Source: Prorocentrum cordatum (Eukaryota; Sar; Dinophyceae; Prorocentrales; Prorocentraceae). From it: a stretch of DNA of 64,000 bases. Below, in pieces: positions 53,746-64,000 of this stretch; position 1 is the stretch's first letter; each line of letters starts with the position of its first letter. A program made the translations under genes and the position numbers. The stretch covers positions 1,280,707-1,344,706 of the forward strand of contig CAUYUJ010004335.1 in the NCBI GenBank assembly GCA_963575745.1. The letters run 5' to 3'. The notes below the pieces were generated by a model. The model did not search any database, had not been told where the DNA came from, and saw nothing but the letters and a program-made list of their open reading frames with translations.

Positions 53746-56700
53746 TTGCGTCAGCGGCTGGGCAAAGGGCGACTGCTCCGGCGGAATGGCAACAAGGGAT
53801 ACGATGTATGCAAATTAAGGCCGCGATGCACGGAAGGGGGAAGAGGAGTCCCGGCGCGACAGGAAGAGAGGAAGCCGGGCCATTCAGAGCTGCCGGCGGC
53901 GGCGGGGGGAGCACCGAGGGGGGGAGCTGAAGCTGGGGGGGGGCAGCACGAAGCTGCAGCTGGTCGTGGAAGACACAACGAAGCGGAGCCCGACCCAGTG
54001 AACCGAGCACAGTCCAGGGTGCACCAGTGCGCCGAGACCTGCAGGCCTACGAGGCGTGTGCGGAGAGGAGGGGGGCGGAAGGCACGAATGGGCAGCCGAC
54101 TGCGGCGGGGGGGAGCGCCGCAAGTGGGAACCAGCGCCGGTACTGAACAGCACGGAGCTGAACAGGGCTGAAGCCCGTGCTGAAAGACACCGAGCAGCAG
54201 CTGAGGATGCAGAAGCACAAGAATGCAGAGCCCAACCCAGTGAACCAAGGCACGGTCCAAGGTGAGGCGCAGCGCCGAGACCTGCGGGCCTGTGAGGCGC
54301 GGGCAGGGAGGGGTGGGTGGCAAGCGACGGCACCGCGCAGCACTGAACGGCACAGAGCAGAAGCGGCAGCAGGCAGCCCGCGGAAGGGCGGCGGTAGGAG
54401 AAGCAGGACGAGCGACGCAGAGTCTCGACCCGAGCCGACGGGAGAGCACCTCGACGTCAGCAACGGCGGGGAGCGCCGAGACCAGGAGGACAGACGAGGA
54501 GCAGGCGCGGAAGAGAGGGACAGCCTGGCGATGCGCAACGGCGCGGCAGGCCAGGGCAAAGAAGGAACAGGGCCACGCCAAGTGGGGGAGTGGCGGGCCC
54601 AGGGCGCAGGCAGGACGAAGGCGTGGAGAAGGGCGACGGCAAGAGGCGGCGAACGCCAGCCGGGGCCGAGGACCGCGGGAAGGCCACGACCAGTGGGGGA
54701 GCGGCGGGCCAGGTGGGGCGAACAAGGTGGGCCCCGAGGCAACGGGCCAACTGGGCAGTAACCGACAGCGGCGAGGTGCCACGGGAGCAACAGCGGCCAG
54801 ACGCCGGTAGCCAGCGCTGGAGAGGTGGCCAGAAAACCAAGCAGCTGGGGGGGACACAGGCAAAGTAGCGAGTGTCGCCTGGCCGGCGAAGCACGGCTAG
54901 GGCCAGCGGGGTGCCACAGGCAGCGCCTGGACAAAACCTGCTGGAGGCTGGCGCCCCAAGTGGCGGGGGGCGGCGGCGGGGCAGGGCAACCCCCCATGTA
55001 GGCAGAGAGGGGCAGCCCGGAGGCCACGAGCAGGCGGCAAAACCAGCCCGCTGTGACAAGGCCCACCCAAATCGGGCGGCGGCGGTGGGCACCGGCCAAG
55101 CGCCGACAGCCACAGGGACACTCACGCGCGGGCGCGAGAGCGCCACCCGGCACGGTGGCGACGCCGGCAGCTGCGGGAGGAGGCAGGCCCCGAGCGAGAG
55201 CTGGAGACCTGCGGGGGGGGGGCGCCGAACAGGTGCACGATGATAAGCGGCTGCAGAGGCGGCCCCGAGCGAAGGCCGGGGGCCTGCGCAGGGGGGCACC
55301 GAATAGTGCACGATGGAGGATAGCCACGAAGGCAAGGAGAGGCGGGCAACGGCCAAGGTGGCCACTGCAAGGGCGGGGACGTCAAGCTCCGGTCGCAGAT
55401 GGCATTCCACCCGATGGCCAACATGGAACCACATTAGTTCTTGAGGCGGTTGATCACGGCTCTCCAGTCCTCCCTCGAGGGTTCGGGATCGGACAAATGT
55501 TGAGGGGTTTGAGCTGATAGGCCACGGGGTGGCCTCCTCGCCTGAGGAGGCGATCCTGCGGCCTCGCATATCTCCCCCGAGCTGGTTTTGGTTTTCGGGC
55601 CACTAAAGTGGCCGAGGCCTGGCGCCTCTGAACTGGCTCGGCCATGAGTGCACCCCTCCCCCCCAAAAAAAGCACTGTTCGCTGTCCCTGGGGGTTTTGC
55701 GCACTGATTCTGCTTCTGCGGCCTGCGAAGCGTTGGAATTGTGCTGATCGGCCAGTGGGGCCTCCGCGCGGGGCTGGAGGAGGTGGGCACGCTGACCGTT
55801 GGCTGAGAGGAGTTGCCAGGGCTGCGCCGTCTCCAAGAACGCCCGCTGGCCAGACTGGCCGGGAGAGCAGCCCCTTCACTCCAGTCGCAAGAATTTGCGG
55901 AAGGGCTCGCGAGAGGCTGAGCGGGGGCTGCAGCGCCTCCCTGCCCTGCCCCGCCCAGCCTCAGGGGGGGCATGAGACGACTCCGCACGCACATCCCTGG
56001 CTCTGCCGCGGACTGGCGCCGGTCCACGCCCCGAGGAGGTGGGGGATTGGCTGGAGGCACGCCGCTCCGGGTCTGGCCTCGGAGGCGCTGGGGGGGCGGC
56101 ACTCTGGATCGCTCCGCGTGCGGGGCGCTGTCGCTGGGGCGCTGGGCTGTCGACTCTTCCTCGGGGGCGGACCCGCGGGGGAGCGCTGGGGGGGGGGCTT
56201 CTGTGAGCGAGCCTCTTCTTTGCCGCGATTACACGGAAATCCCGCACGAGTGGGTGCTGGAGCGACGTCATCCCCTTGAATCCGAGCAGCCAAGCAAAAT
56301 TTCCTGGCTATGCCATGCCCGGTCTCGTCCCTGGGGTTGGACGGCCGCAGCGCCGACGCCCCAGCCCTGGCACCGGCACCGTTCAGGCAGGGCGCCGGCG
56401 CGGGCCGCACCTGAAGGGGGTCAACCATGGCCACCCAAAAGGGGGAGCAGCCAAGAGTCCATCCAGGCGGTGGGGATGACCCTCAGCCCAAGTCAGGCGT
56501 ACGTCGAGCGCCGGCGCTGCACGGCCCCGCCTCTAGGGCACAGGCAACGGGGTAGCAGCTGGGGGGGCGACCGGACGAGCGGAGACGGGGGTGGCAGGCC
56601 TAGCGAGGAGCGCCAACCGAGAGCACAGCCGCTAGTTAACGGGGCGCCCTGTGATGGGGGAAATGACAGACACACACACACACACTTTGGCGGTCCCGGC

Positions 56701-57107
56701 CTCGCGAGCAGCGTCAAGAAAAGTGCCCAAGCGGAAAGCGCTCGCGCGCGCGGCCGGCCCCTCAGAAGAGAAGGGCAAAGATCCCATCGGACCGACCATG
56801 CCATGCGCAAACCCGGGCATGAGCAGCGAGGGTGCAGGAGGCACAACGAACCCGAGGAGCAAGAGGGTGCACAGTACGGCCGACGGCCAGGACGAGTGGC
56901 AAATAAGGGAGGACAGCGACAGATGGCAGAACGCTTAGGGCCGCCACAGCCCAGGCGCCCAGGCAAAAAAAACAGGACGAGGCATGCTGAGCATGCGGCG
57001 AAGAGGCGCAGTGGAAGAGAACCCTGGCGACATGTCCAAGGAGACACGGTGACGCAGCCGCCGATGGGCCAACAGGGAAGCCACAGGTCACCGCCAGCGG
57101 CGGGAGG

Positions 57108-57115
<8 letters not shown>
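53746..57115. repeat. GC-rich zone of degenerate repeats, no supported gene
   Basis: Partial duplications recur: CCCAACCCAGTGAACC-AGCACGGTCCA with GCGCCGAGACCTGCGGGCC at 53988 and 54229; CCAGTGGGGGAGCGGCGGGCC at 54578 and 54690; and a 75-bp pair CCCCGAGCGA...GCACGATG at 55185-55320. Minus-strand frames of 370-426 aa are Pro/Ser/Leu/Ala-rich and overlap in all three frames, so I do not call them genes. A (CA)n run lies near 56670. Confidence 0.55.

Positions 57116-57117
<2 letters not shown>

Positions 57118-57157
<40 letters not shown>
57118..57157. repeat. (TA)n run
   Basis: About 19 TA units. Confidence 0.95.
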
Positions 57158-57158
<1 letters not shown>

Positions 57159-57165
57159 TACGCAC

Positions 57166-57273
57166 CTCTCCGAGGGAGTAGAGCTCAGAGGCGATTAATG
57201 CGCACGCGTTCGCGATTTTTCTGGCCGTTTCGCTCGGGACATCCTCGAAATTCTGAAAATCGGTGGCACCCCT
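57166..57273 (-). other. Exon-like island with strong donor
   Basis: A minus-strand frame encodes GATDFQNFEDVPSETARKIA then NACALIASELYSLGE and stops at GAGAG|GTGCGT, a very good 5' splice site, in phase 0. The peptide has natural composition and a long amphipathic helix. The acceptor (GTGAG at 57274) is weak. Phase would permit joining to the Cys exon at 52670-52741, but I see no caspase p20 motif in it. An exon of an unidentified gene. Confidence 0.35.
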
Positions 57274-57294
57274 CACGCAGATCGTGACGTCAGG

Positions 57295-57610
57295 GTCCAA
57301 AAACACATGGGAATTTCAACATTTTAACATAAAACCTTCAAAAACACATGGTAATTTCAATAATTTGACCCCGATTCTCAGAGAATGGCGGTTTCGCATG
57401 AAAAATCCTCCCAAAATCGAGCCCCAGACCCCTCCTCGGAGCCTCCTGGGGGCCTCCTGGAACCTCCTGGGGCCTCCTGGGGCTTTCTGGACCTTCTGGT
57501 ACCCCAGACCCCGCCTCGGAGCCTCCTGGAGTTCTCCTGGGCCTGCTGAGGCCGCCTGGGGCCTCCTGGGGCCTCCTGGGGCTTCAGAACTACATGCACA
57601 CACAGAGACA
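57295..57610. repeat. 46-bp duplication and CCTCCTGGGGC minisatellite
   Basis: AAAAACACATGG-AATTTCAA occurs at 57299 and 57343; from 57430 CTCCTGGGGCCTCCTGGGG units follow, a relative of the CTTGGGG family. Confidence 0.75.
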
Positions 57611-57745
57611 CAAATCACGCCCAACACATCACACGCTAGACAAACATAACATACACACACACACAACACCGACAACACACAAAAAGCACGCACCACACAA
57701 AGCACACATCACACACACACACACACACACACACAACACTCACAA
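57611..57745. repeat. CA-rich tract
   Basis: ACACACACAC with CACATCACAC variants. Confidence 0.85.
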
Positions 57746-57799
57746 TCCTGGGGCCTCCTGGAGCCTCTTCTGGTATCCAAGTCGGGCCTCCTGAGGCTT

Positions 57800-57935
57800 C
57801 CTGGGGGGCCCTGGTACACACATCGCAAGGTGTGGCAACCCCACTTGCGCTCGAGTGCGACTTCGCTGTTGCATGTCACTCCTGCTTCAAACGCCCCTTC
57901 AGCTTGTTGTATGAGCCTGGGCACACACGTGCCAC
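57800..57935 (-). other. Exon-like island
   Basis: After GTGCCCAG the minus strand encodes RLIQQAEGAFEAGVTCNSEV then ALERKWGCHTLRC before GTGTGT. Natural-looking composition; no homologue recognised. Low confidence. Confidence 0.22.
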
Positions 57936-57939
57936 TTGT

Positions 57940-57940
57940 G

Positions 57941-57970
<30 letters not shown>
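57940..57970. repeat. (TA)n run
   Basis: ATATATATA; third TA run in the window lying beside exon-like sequence. Confidence 0.95.
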
Positions 57971-57971
<1 letters not shown>

Positions 57972-58149
57972 AAATTGGCGTCGCCGCTACGCGCGCAGCG
58001 GCCCGGGGTAGTGCAGGTCGGAGAGGCGCGCGCGGGCCAGTCCGTGTCACGCAGCGCGGAGACACATGATCCGCCCATAGGGGATCAACAGCATCACTCG
58101 CGCGGTGGCAGTCGCGAGGGGAACGGGCCAGGAAGAGGCGCAAAAAAAT

Positions 58150-58310
58150 GGCCTCTAACAGCAACACACACACACACACACACACAACTGCGGGCAAAGC
58201 CCATCCCGGCACGGGATGGGGTCGATGCTCCCGCAGCGTCTCGGATCAGGACGTTCCCCGCGTTAAAATACAAAATTGTCAAATTCACAAGATCCACAGC
58301 AACTTCCGAC
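58150..58310 (-). other. (CA)n run and exon-like island
   Basis: (CA)n at 58163-58186. On the minus strand above it, 58310-58192 encodes SEVAVDLVNLTILYFNAGNV then LIRDAAGAS, with improving G/C third positions. No homologue recognised. Confidence 0.22.
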
Positions 58311-58666
58311 GTCTCAGCTCACGTCATAATAGGCATCGAAACGAGACCCTTGAACAAATGTTGTGTAACAGTTGTTATGCGCGTGGTGCTGGCGGCTCTT
58401 CGACCTCGGGCAGAGAGAGGGGGAGAAGGATGAAGAGAAAAAATGAGAGCACACAGTAAATTACCCTGTCACGTACCCAACCCTTTCTATACATGTGGCG
58501 ATTGTACTTAGGACCACTCAATGCTGACTGGCAGTATCAAGGACCCGCAGTGCGCAAGAAGAGCACCTAGCAGTGATTTCAGAAGAGCGCAGCAAGAAGA
58601 GGAACGGCAAATATACAAAATGAAAACACAGGGACGTTGAAAGAAACGCGTATGACGTACCTCCGA
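58311..58666. other. Spacer, no recognisable feature
   Basis: No domain or repeat seen before the satellite begins. Confidence 0.5.
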
Positions 58667-60270
58667 ATGATCCGACTGGGACGTACCCCCGCTGGGCCTC
58701 CCAGGAGGCCACGAAAGTGGCGGCAGTTGCGCATATCGCAAGCCCCCCAGGGGGCGGCGAGGTCCAGAAGGTGATCCGCGTGGGACGTACCTCCGCTGGG
58801 CCTCCCAGGAGCCCACGAAAGTGGCGACAATTGCGCAGATCGCAAGCCACCCAGGGGGCGGCGAGGTCCCGAGGTGATCCGCGTGGGACGTACCACCGCT
58901 GGGCCTCCCAGGAACCCACGAAAGTGGCGACAGCTGCGCATATCGCAAGCCCCCCCAGGGGGCGGCGAGGTCGCGAGGTGGTCCGCGTGGGACGTACCTC
59001 CGCTGGGCCTCCCAGAAACCCACGAAAGTGGCGACAGTTGCACAGATCGCAAGCCCCCCAGGGGGCGGCGAAGTCCCGAGGTGATCCGCGTGGGACGTAC
59101 CTTTGCTGGGCCTCCCAGGAGCCCACGAAAGTGGCAACAGCTGCGCATATCGCAAGCCCCCCAGGGGGCGGCGAGGTCCCGAGGTGATCCGCGTGGGACG
59201 TACCTCCGCTGGGCGTCCCAGGAACCCACGAAAATGGCGACAATTGCGCAGATCGCAAGCCCCCCAGGGGGGGCGGCGAGGTCCCGAGGTGATCCGCGTG
59301 GGACGCACCTCCACTGGGCCTCCCAGGAGCCCACGAAAGTGGCGACAGTTGCGCAGATCGCAAGCCCCCCAGGGGGCGGCGAGGTCCCGAGGTGATCCGC
59401 GTGGGACGTACCTCCGCTGGGCCTCCCAGCAGCCCACGAAAGTGGCGACAATTGCGCAGATCGCAAGCCCCCCAGGGGCGGCGAGGTCCAGAAGGTGATC
59501 CGCGTGGGACGTACCTCCGCTGGGCCTCCCAAGAGCCCACGAAAGTGGCGGCAGTTGCGCAGATCGTAAGCCCCCCAGGGGGCGGCGAGGTCCCGAGGTG
59601 ATCCGCGTGGGACGTACATCCGCTGGGCCCCCCAGGAGCCCACGAAAATGGCGACAATTGCGCAGATCGCAAGCCCCCCAGGGGGCGGCGAGGTCCCGAT
59701 GTGATCCGCGTGGGACGCACCTCCGCTAGGCCTCCCATGAGCCTACGAAAGTGGCGACAGCTGCGCATATCGCAAGCCCCCCAGGGGGCGGCGAGGTCCC
59801 TAGGTGATCCGCGTGGGACGTACCTCCGCTGGGCCTCCCAGGAGCCCACGAAAGTGGCGACAGTTGCGCAGATCGCAAGCCCCCCAGGGGCGGCGAGGTC
59901 CCGAAGTGATCCGCGTGAGACGTACCTCCGCCGGGCCTCCCAGGAGCCCACGAAAGTGGCGACAGTTGCGCAGATCGCAAGCCCCCCAGGGGGCGGCGAG
60001 GTCCCGAGGTGATCCGCGTGGGACGCACCTCCGCTAGGCCTCCCATGAGCCTACGAAAGTGGCGACAGCTGCGCAGATCGCAAGCCCCCCAGGGGGCGGC
60101 GAGGTCCCGAAGTGATCCGCGTGGGACGCACCTCCGCTGGGCCTCCCAGGAGCCCACGAAAGTGGCGACAGCTGCGCATATCGCAAGCCCCCCAGGGGGC
60201 GGCGAGGTCCCTAGGTGATCCACGTGGGACGCATCTCCGCTGGGCCTCCCAGGAGCCCGCGAAGTGGCGA
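58667..60270. repeat. 103-bp satellite, about 16 tandem units
   Basis: Units recur every 102-105 bp (GATCCGCGTGGGACGTACCT at about 58771, 58876, 58979, 59083, 59186, 59290, 59392, 59495, 59598, 59701 and on to 60216), with GAAAGTGGCGACAGTTGCGC and CCCCCCAGGGGGCGGCGAGG in between. Units are roughly 90-97% alike by eye; the first is the most divergent. Because 103 is not a multiple of 3, each open frame cycles through all frames; minus-strand frames reach 477 aa. I do not consider these genes. Confidence 0.97.
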
Positions 60271-60536
60271 CAGTTGCGCGGATCGCAGACGGCACGAGAG
60301 AAGAGGAGAAGGGAGCACAGGAAACAGGAGAGAAGGAGGAAGGATTACGCTGTAAGGATTACGCAGTGTGGCCGTCCACGCGGCACAGCTCGCAGCTCGG
60401 CATCGCAGCACCAAGGGGAAAGTCGAAACCAACGCCAAGATCCTGGTGCCGAGAGAGCCGTCTTCAGATTCATCCAGCGTGCTCCGGAAACGCTCTGCCA
60501 GAGCACGCTGGCACGCAAGAAATTCTCAGGCGCATC

Positions 60537-61019
60537 TCACGCCAAACCTGGCGGGCGCGGATCGCCCTCGTCCGCGCCGCCGAAAAACCACTCTGCTGCC
60601 TTGTCCTCTGGGTCGAGGGGCCCTGCCACAGACTGGGAGGAGTCGCCAGGAAACACCGTGGGAGCACCGTCCTGAGCTCTCGACGAAGCCACAGCCGATG
60701 GGGCAGGTCCTCGGGCCCCAGGGCCCCCCGCCACAGTCGCTTTGGCGACCGCTTCAGCACAAACGCGCGCATGCAACGCCTCGAGGACCGATTTAGGAGG
60801 GCCCTCGCGGCGTGGGTACTGGTCTCGCCTGATGCGAGCTAAATTATCGGCTCCTTTCCGAGATCTCCCAAGGCATCTGGCCTCGAGATGTCTGAAATCT
60901 CCCGTCGCATACCTACCGCATTCGTGGCAGAACACCATGCAATACTTGGGCCACTCTCCAAGTCTGCGAGTGCTGTGCAGCTCCCTCCCGCCCAGGCCCC
61001 TCAAAACACCCTCGCCCAC
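60537..61019 (-). pseudogene. LINE C-terminal zinc-knuckle-like tail
   Basis: YCMVFCHECGRYATGDFRHL followed by EARCLG gives C-x2-C-x9-H-x4-C spacing, then a basic helix (NLARIRRDQYPRREGP) and an Ala/Pro-rich end. Frame ends at 60537. Confidence 0.7.
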
Positions 61020-61908
61020 AGCCCTGGGGGGCCCTGTTCAGGACGGGGGGGGGGACAGGCGGGGCTGGCGGAGGTACGCACGCAGTGCTGCAGACCTCCG
61101 GCAGGCCCGAGGCATGCACTCGCTGGTTGCACACCTCGCATCTCCATTTAGCGCCGTCCTGGGCCATCTGGTGGCCCGTTTCGCGGAGAGCTATCTTCAC
61201 GCCGCTCCCGCGGGCCCCACGAGGCGCGATATCTTCGCGCTCGGCCCGGGTCGTGTCGCAGTCCAAGGCAAGTTGCAAGGCCTTGGACGCTCGACGTCCG
61301 ACAAGAGCGGCAACAGCATCCCAGCTGTCAGCGTGGGGAGCAGCATGCATGACGAATCCCTCCCAAGCCCGCCCCGCCGCCTCCCCCGCCCCATGGTCGG
61401 CCGTGGCATTGCCCACAGCAAGGAAGAGGTCCCTGTCTGTGACCAGACGGCCCGCGCCCCCCTCTTCAGCGTGAGAGGGGACCCATTCCAGAGAGACCTC
61501 GCGGCCTTCGGACGCCGCGCGAATTCTCGCCCAGAGATCCTCGTTGGGCCCGCCGGTCGCCTTGCGCCTTCTCCGGGGCCAGGCTTTTTTTTTAAGACCC
61601 TGATGGTCCGTCACGAAATGCACCGATCCCGCAGTCTGCTCAAGGGCAGACGCCAAGGCCAGCGTCTCCGATCGGGGCACAGACTGTCGGCAGCCAGGGA
61701 GCGGCGCGGCTATCATCGCCCCCAGGCACCAGCTATCTTCACGCCAGGCCAGGGCAGCGACAGCAGCTCCACACCTACGGCGACGCTGATCGTCCGAGTG
61801 CTTCCCGCCCGACCCGTCCCCGAACAGCGTCAAAACCCCGCCCCTCCGATAGTCACCCAGCTCACCTACCCCAAAAAAACAAGGTTTCCTGAGCCAATCG
61901 CTCTTCAT
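60913..61908 (-). pseudogene. LINE RNase H domain
   Basis: GVLTLFGDGSGGKH (first Asp), SETLALASALEQ (Glu), VHFVTDHQGL (Asp), LEWVPSHAEE (His region) and AVGNATADHGAGEAA (last Asp) give the full catalytic set of an RNase H. A C-x2-C follows (WRCEVCNQRVH). It overlaps the RT frame end by about 46 bp in another frame. Confidence 0.85.
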
Positions 61909-64000
61909 CGAACCTGGGGGTGGTGAGGTGGTTCGGCACTAGGCCTCGCAGCCAGACCGAGGGCTCACTCTCTACACTGGCCAGCGCCCTCGCCACCAGG
62001 TGCTCCGACTTGGCGAACTCACTGCCCTCGCTGATGTTCTCCGTGCACTTCCAGATCCTGTGGGTCAGCGTCTCTGGCTCCAGCCCGCATCTCGGGCAAG
62101 TGGCGCTGACGGCATAGCCGCGCTCTCGCTTCCTGGCGCGGCTCCACTGCCCGCCACTTATCACTGCCATCGTGCGACTCCACTCCGCCCACATGCCTCT
62201 TCGAGCATATCGGTCGAGCTCGCGCCTCGCATGCAGCATGTCCGCGCCGCTCCCCAAATTGCCGCCGTCCTCGTGGGCCGCCGCCTGCTTCCACAGCTGG
62301 CGCATGATGTCCTCGCGGAGGTCGTGCAGGATGGGCTGCCGATCGATGTAGCTCCCAAAGGCCTCCGAGCTCGACTCCACCAGGTGCAACTCCGCGATCG
62401 CGCCGTCCACCTCTGGCCTGCCCCACGTGCCAGCAGTGCGCGGACCCCAGCCCACGTCCATGAGCGTTGCCACGAGCGCGCCGACAGGGCCACGCACGCG
62501 CCGCCAGCGCCGGGCTGCGCCGGCGCTCAGGAGCGCGCCGCGGATGGCAGGCCAGACTCTATGGATCCTCGCATGGACCTCAGGCGCCGTCTCCCAGAGC
62601 TCCAGCCACGAGTCTACCAACTGGATGCGCAGCTTGATGGCTGGGTCCTCCTCAAGCCCCGCCGCCAGGACCGTGGTGAGGCAGCGTCCGCCAGCTTTGC
62701 CTCCAACTGCCGCGCCCGCCTGCTGCCTCAGCTTCCTGACGCTCGACGGCGCCAGGCCCTGGAGCTGGTGGCCGTAGGTGGCCTGTGGAGGAGCCCCCGT
62801 GCTCCACAGCCCCCTCGCCTCCTTGGCGAGAGCCGCGCTCATCCTCATTCTCGTGATGCGGCTAGCGCGCCGGCCGGCCGCCAGCAGCCTCTTGCGCTGC
62901 TTCTTGCAGCAGCGCCTCCGCCCAGCTGCCGCGTCGCCGCCCAGGTCAGCGGCGTCCAGCGCCAACTGCAGCGGCAGAGCAGGCGACTCCAAATCCGCCT
63001 GTAGCTCTCGGCCCAGCTGCGTGTCCGACGCCAGCAGCTTGGCCTTGTTCGAGATGATCAGGCCTCGCTCCTCGACGAAGCCCTCCACGAACTGGGTCGC
63101 CACCTGCTTCATCTCCTGCTTCACCATCTGACGAGATCCCTCGCACCGGGCCGTCGCGTCGTCCACGAATGTCCAGAGGGACGCCTGCGGGGCCACCTGG
63201 TGGGCCTTTTCCAGCACCCCGCGGATGAACACCTTGGCCAGGGATACCCCCCTCGCCGACCCCGCCACCACCGAGCGCGTCGGCCAGACCAGCTCGCTGA
63301 TGCCGCGGCGCTGATCCTTCAGGATGCGAGGGCCCAAGAAGAGCTCCACCTCCATGGCCACGACGATGGCAGGGTACTTCACCTGCACCGCCAGCTCCAT
63401 GAGCAGCGCCAGGCTGATTCTGGAGGTCGAGGAGGAGAGCGGCCGACGCCAGCTGCATCTCCCTGCCCACCTCGTCGAGCAGGGCACGGTGCAGCGCAGC
63501 CCTGAGCGCAGAGCACCCTCGCAGGGCGCCGCCCCAGAATGCCCCGAGCTGCTCTGTCCAATTGCCCACGATACCGCCTCGAGCTTTGCTCCAGATCTTG
63601 GGCATCAGGGCAATCATGCCCAGCACCCTGTCGCCCCCAGCAGGCTTCGGAACCGACGCCGCCACCACCGCCATGCACTGGCGAGGCCAGACGCCCTGGG
63701 CCTCGGCATCGTTCACCAGCTGCCTCAGCTCCTCGCGCGCTTCGCGCGGAAGCCTCTGCACCTCCGTCGAGCTCAGCACGTCCACGCCGATCGCCTTCCT
63801 ACCGTTTATGGAGTTCAGCGCCCTGTCGAACTCCTCCGGCTCCACTGGCGGGTAGTCCTCCTCCTTCGCTACCTCCAGGGTCCTTCGCAGCTGCCCCTGG
63901 ATGTCCTCCAAGCTCACCTTCGGGTCTTGCCACAACCCTCTCCATTTGGACGCCCGGTCATTCATGGTCGCCGCGAGGTCCGCCGTGGTGGAGGTGCCCG
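61862..64000 (-). pseudogene. LINE reverse transcriptase
   Basis: Open to the edge. The first frame (63430-63965 and beyond) has EFDRALNSINGRKAIGVDVL, VVAASVPKPAGGDRVLGMIA and LMPKIWSKARGG, the fingers/palm blocks of LINE RTs, then shifts into 61862-63487 with ASLWTFVDDATARCEGSRQM (the FVDD catalytic box), EERGLIISNKAKLLASD and, near the C-terminus, GYAVSATCPRCGLEPETLTH, a Cys-x2-Cys/His zinc-like motif common in LINE connectors. The 541-aa frame is one of the longest clean frames in the window. It would make cDNA at a nicked target. Confidence 0.85.

Larger units (their letters stand above)
60271..64000 (-). mobile_element. LINE (non-LTR retrotransposon), 3' part, decayed
   Basis: Minus strand, from the window edge to a 3' end near 60290 that abuts the satellite. 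Order: RT (63965-61862), RNase H (61908-60913), Cys/His tail (61019-60537), short 3' untranslated part. The 5' part (ORF1, endonuclease) is outside the window. At least three frame changes interrupt it. The RT-RNase H-Cys/His tail order fits LINEs that carry an RNase H. Confidence 0.85.

Noticed and set aside
54047-55327. 426-aa and two 370-aa minus-strand frames with hydrophobic Leu/Ala/Pro stretches
   Set aside because: They overlap in three frames over a degenerate repeat zone, lack conserved motifs and look like compositional by-products, not membrane proteins.
55961-56434. GHG in a minus-strand frame as the missing caspase-fold His exon
   Set aside because: Only Thr-Gly-His-Gly matches; the preceding strand and downstream acidic residues expected of a p20 domain are absent.
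58518-59951. 477-aa frame as a repeat protein
   Set aside because: It is the 103-bp satellite read through; the unit is not a multiple of three and other frames are equally open.
58667-60270. CRISPR array
   Set aside because: The whole 103-bp unit is conserved, with no repeat/variable-spacer alternation, and the DNA is eukaryotic.
1-64000. tRNA, rRNA or SL RNA genes
   Set aside because: I looked for cloverleaf-like B boxes, rRNA-like conserved blocks and SL RNA (leader followed by a GT donor and Sm-like site) and saw none; a covariance-model search would settle it.

Overview
The window looks like dinoflagellate nuclear DNA. The decisive clue is a perfect copy of the 22-nt dinoflagellate spliced leader (DinoSL), reverse-complemented at 50769-50790, followed by two 15-nt degenerate SL relics in register: the known footprint of trans-spliced mRNAs that were reverse-transcribed and reinserted. 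High GC, very long simple-sequence arrays, sparse exons and dinoflagellate-style retroelement proteins agree. I cannot name the genus.

Layout. 1-4186: degenerate CCAAGACGGCCC minisatellite, purine-rich filler and ATCGATCTCAC repeats. 4187-9603: tyrosine-recombinase (YR) retroelement 1, minus strand (gag, RT, RNase H, YR, methyltransferase-like domain). 9604-25440: minisatellites and GAT/CAT/ATT microsatellites holding a few exon-like islands. 25443-32592: YR retroelement 3. 33667-43100: a CATA microsatellite interrupted by YR retroelement 2 (34506-40920) and by a foldback-like element (40985-42437). 43101-52669: a short GC-rich hairpin present twice, CTTGGGCCGTC minisatellite blocks, a CAT array, and an SL-bearing retrogene (50303-50790). 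52670-58660: a caspase-fold exon, hexamer and AAC arrays, degenerate GC-rich repeats and exon-like islands. 58667-60270: a 103-bp satellite. 60290-64000: the 3' part of a LINE (RT, RNase H, zinc-knuckle tail), minus strand, running off the edge.

Three results stand out. First, all three YR retroelements end in a domain resembling C5-cytosine methyltransferases (DLFSGAGG, PC-x-x-WS, ENP and QC-x-F-x-T-x-W-x-K-P motifs), and elements 2 and 3 are bounded by split direct repeats in the order A1-ORFs-B1-A2-B2, the architecture of PAT/Ngaro-type elements. Second, SL or SL-like sequence lies at the 5' end of gag in elements 1 and 2, and in elements 1 and 2 also inside the terminal repeats, suggesting that trans-spliced element RNA is recycled. 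Third, exon-like segments with compatible splice phases at 52.7, 22.9, 15.2 and 14.5 kb on the minus strand can be read as one caspase-fold (C14, metacaspase-like) peptidase gene with an intron of about 29.6 kb that contains two YR elements, the foldback element and the SL retrogene. The exon linkage is inference.

Every clearly protein-coding item (three YR elements, LINE, SL retrogene, caspase-like exons) is on the minus strand. Most other long open frames are shadows of low-complexity repeats. All retroelement reading frames are broken, so they are annotated as decayed copies; no frame was repaired here.
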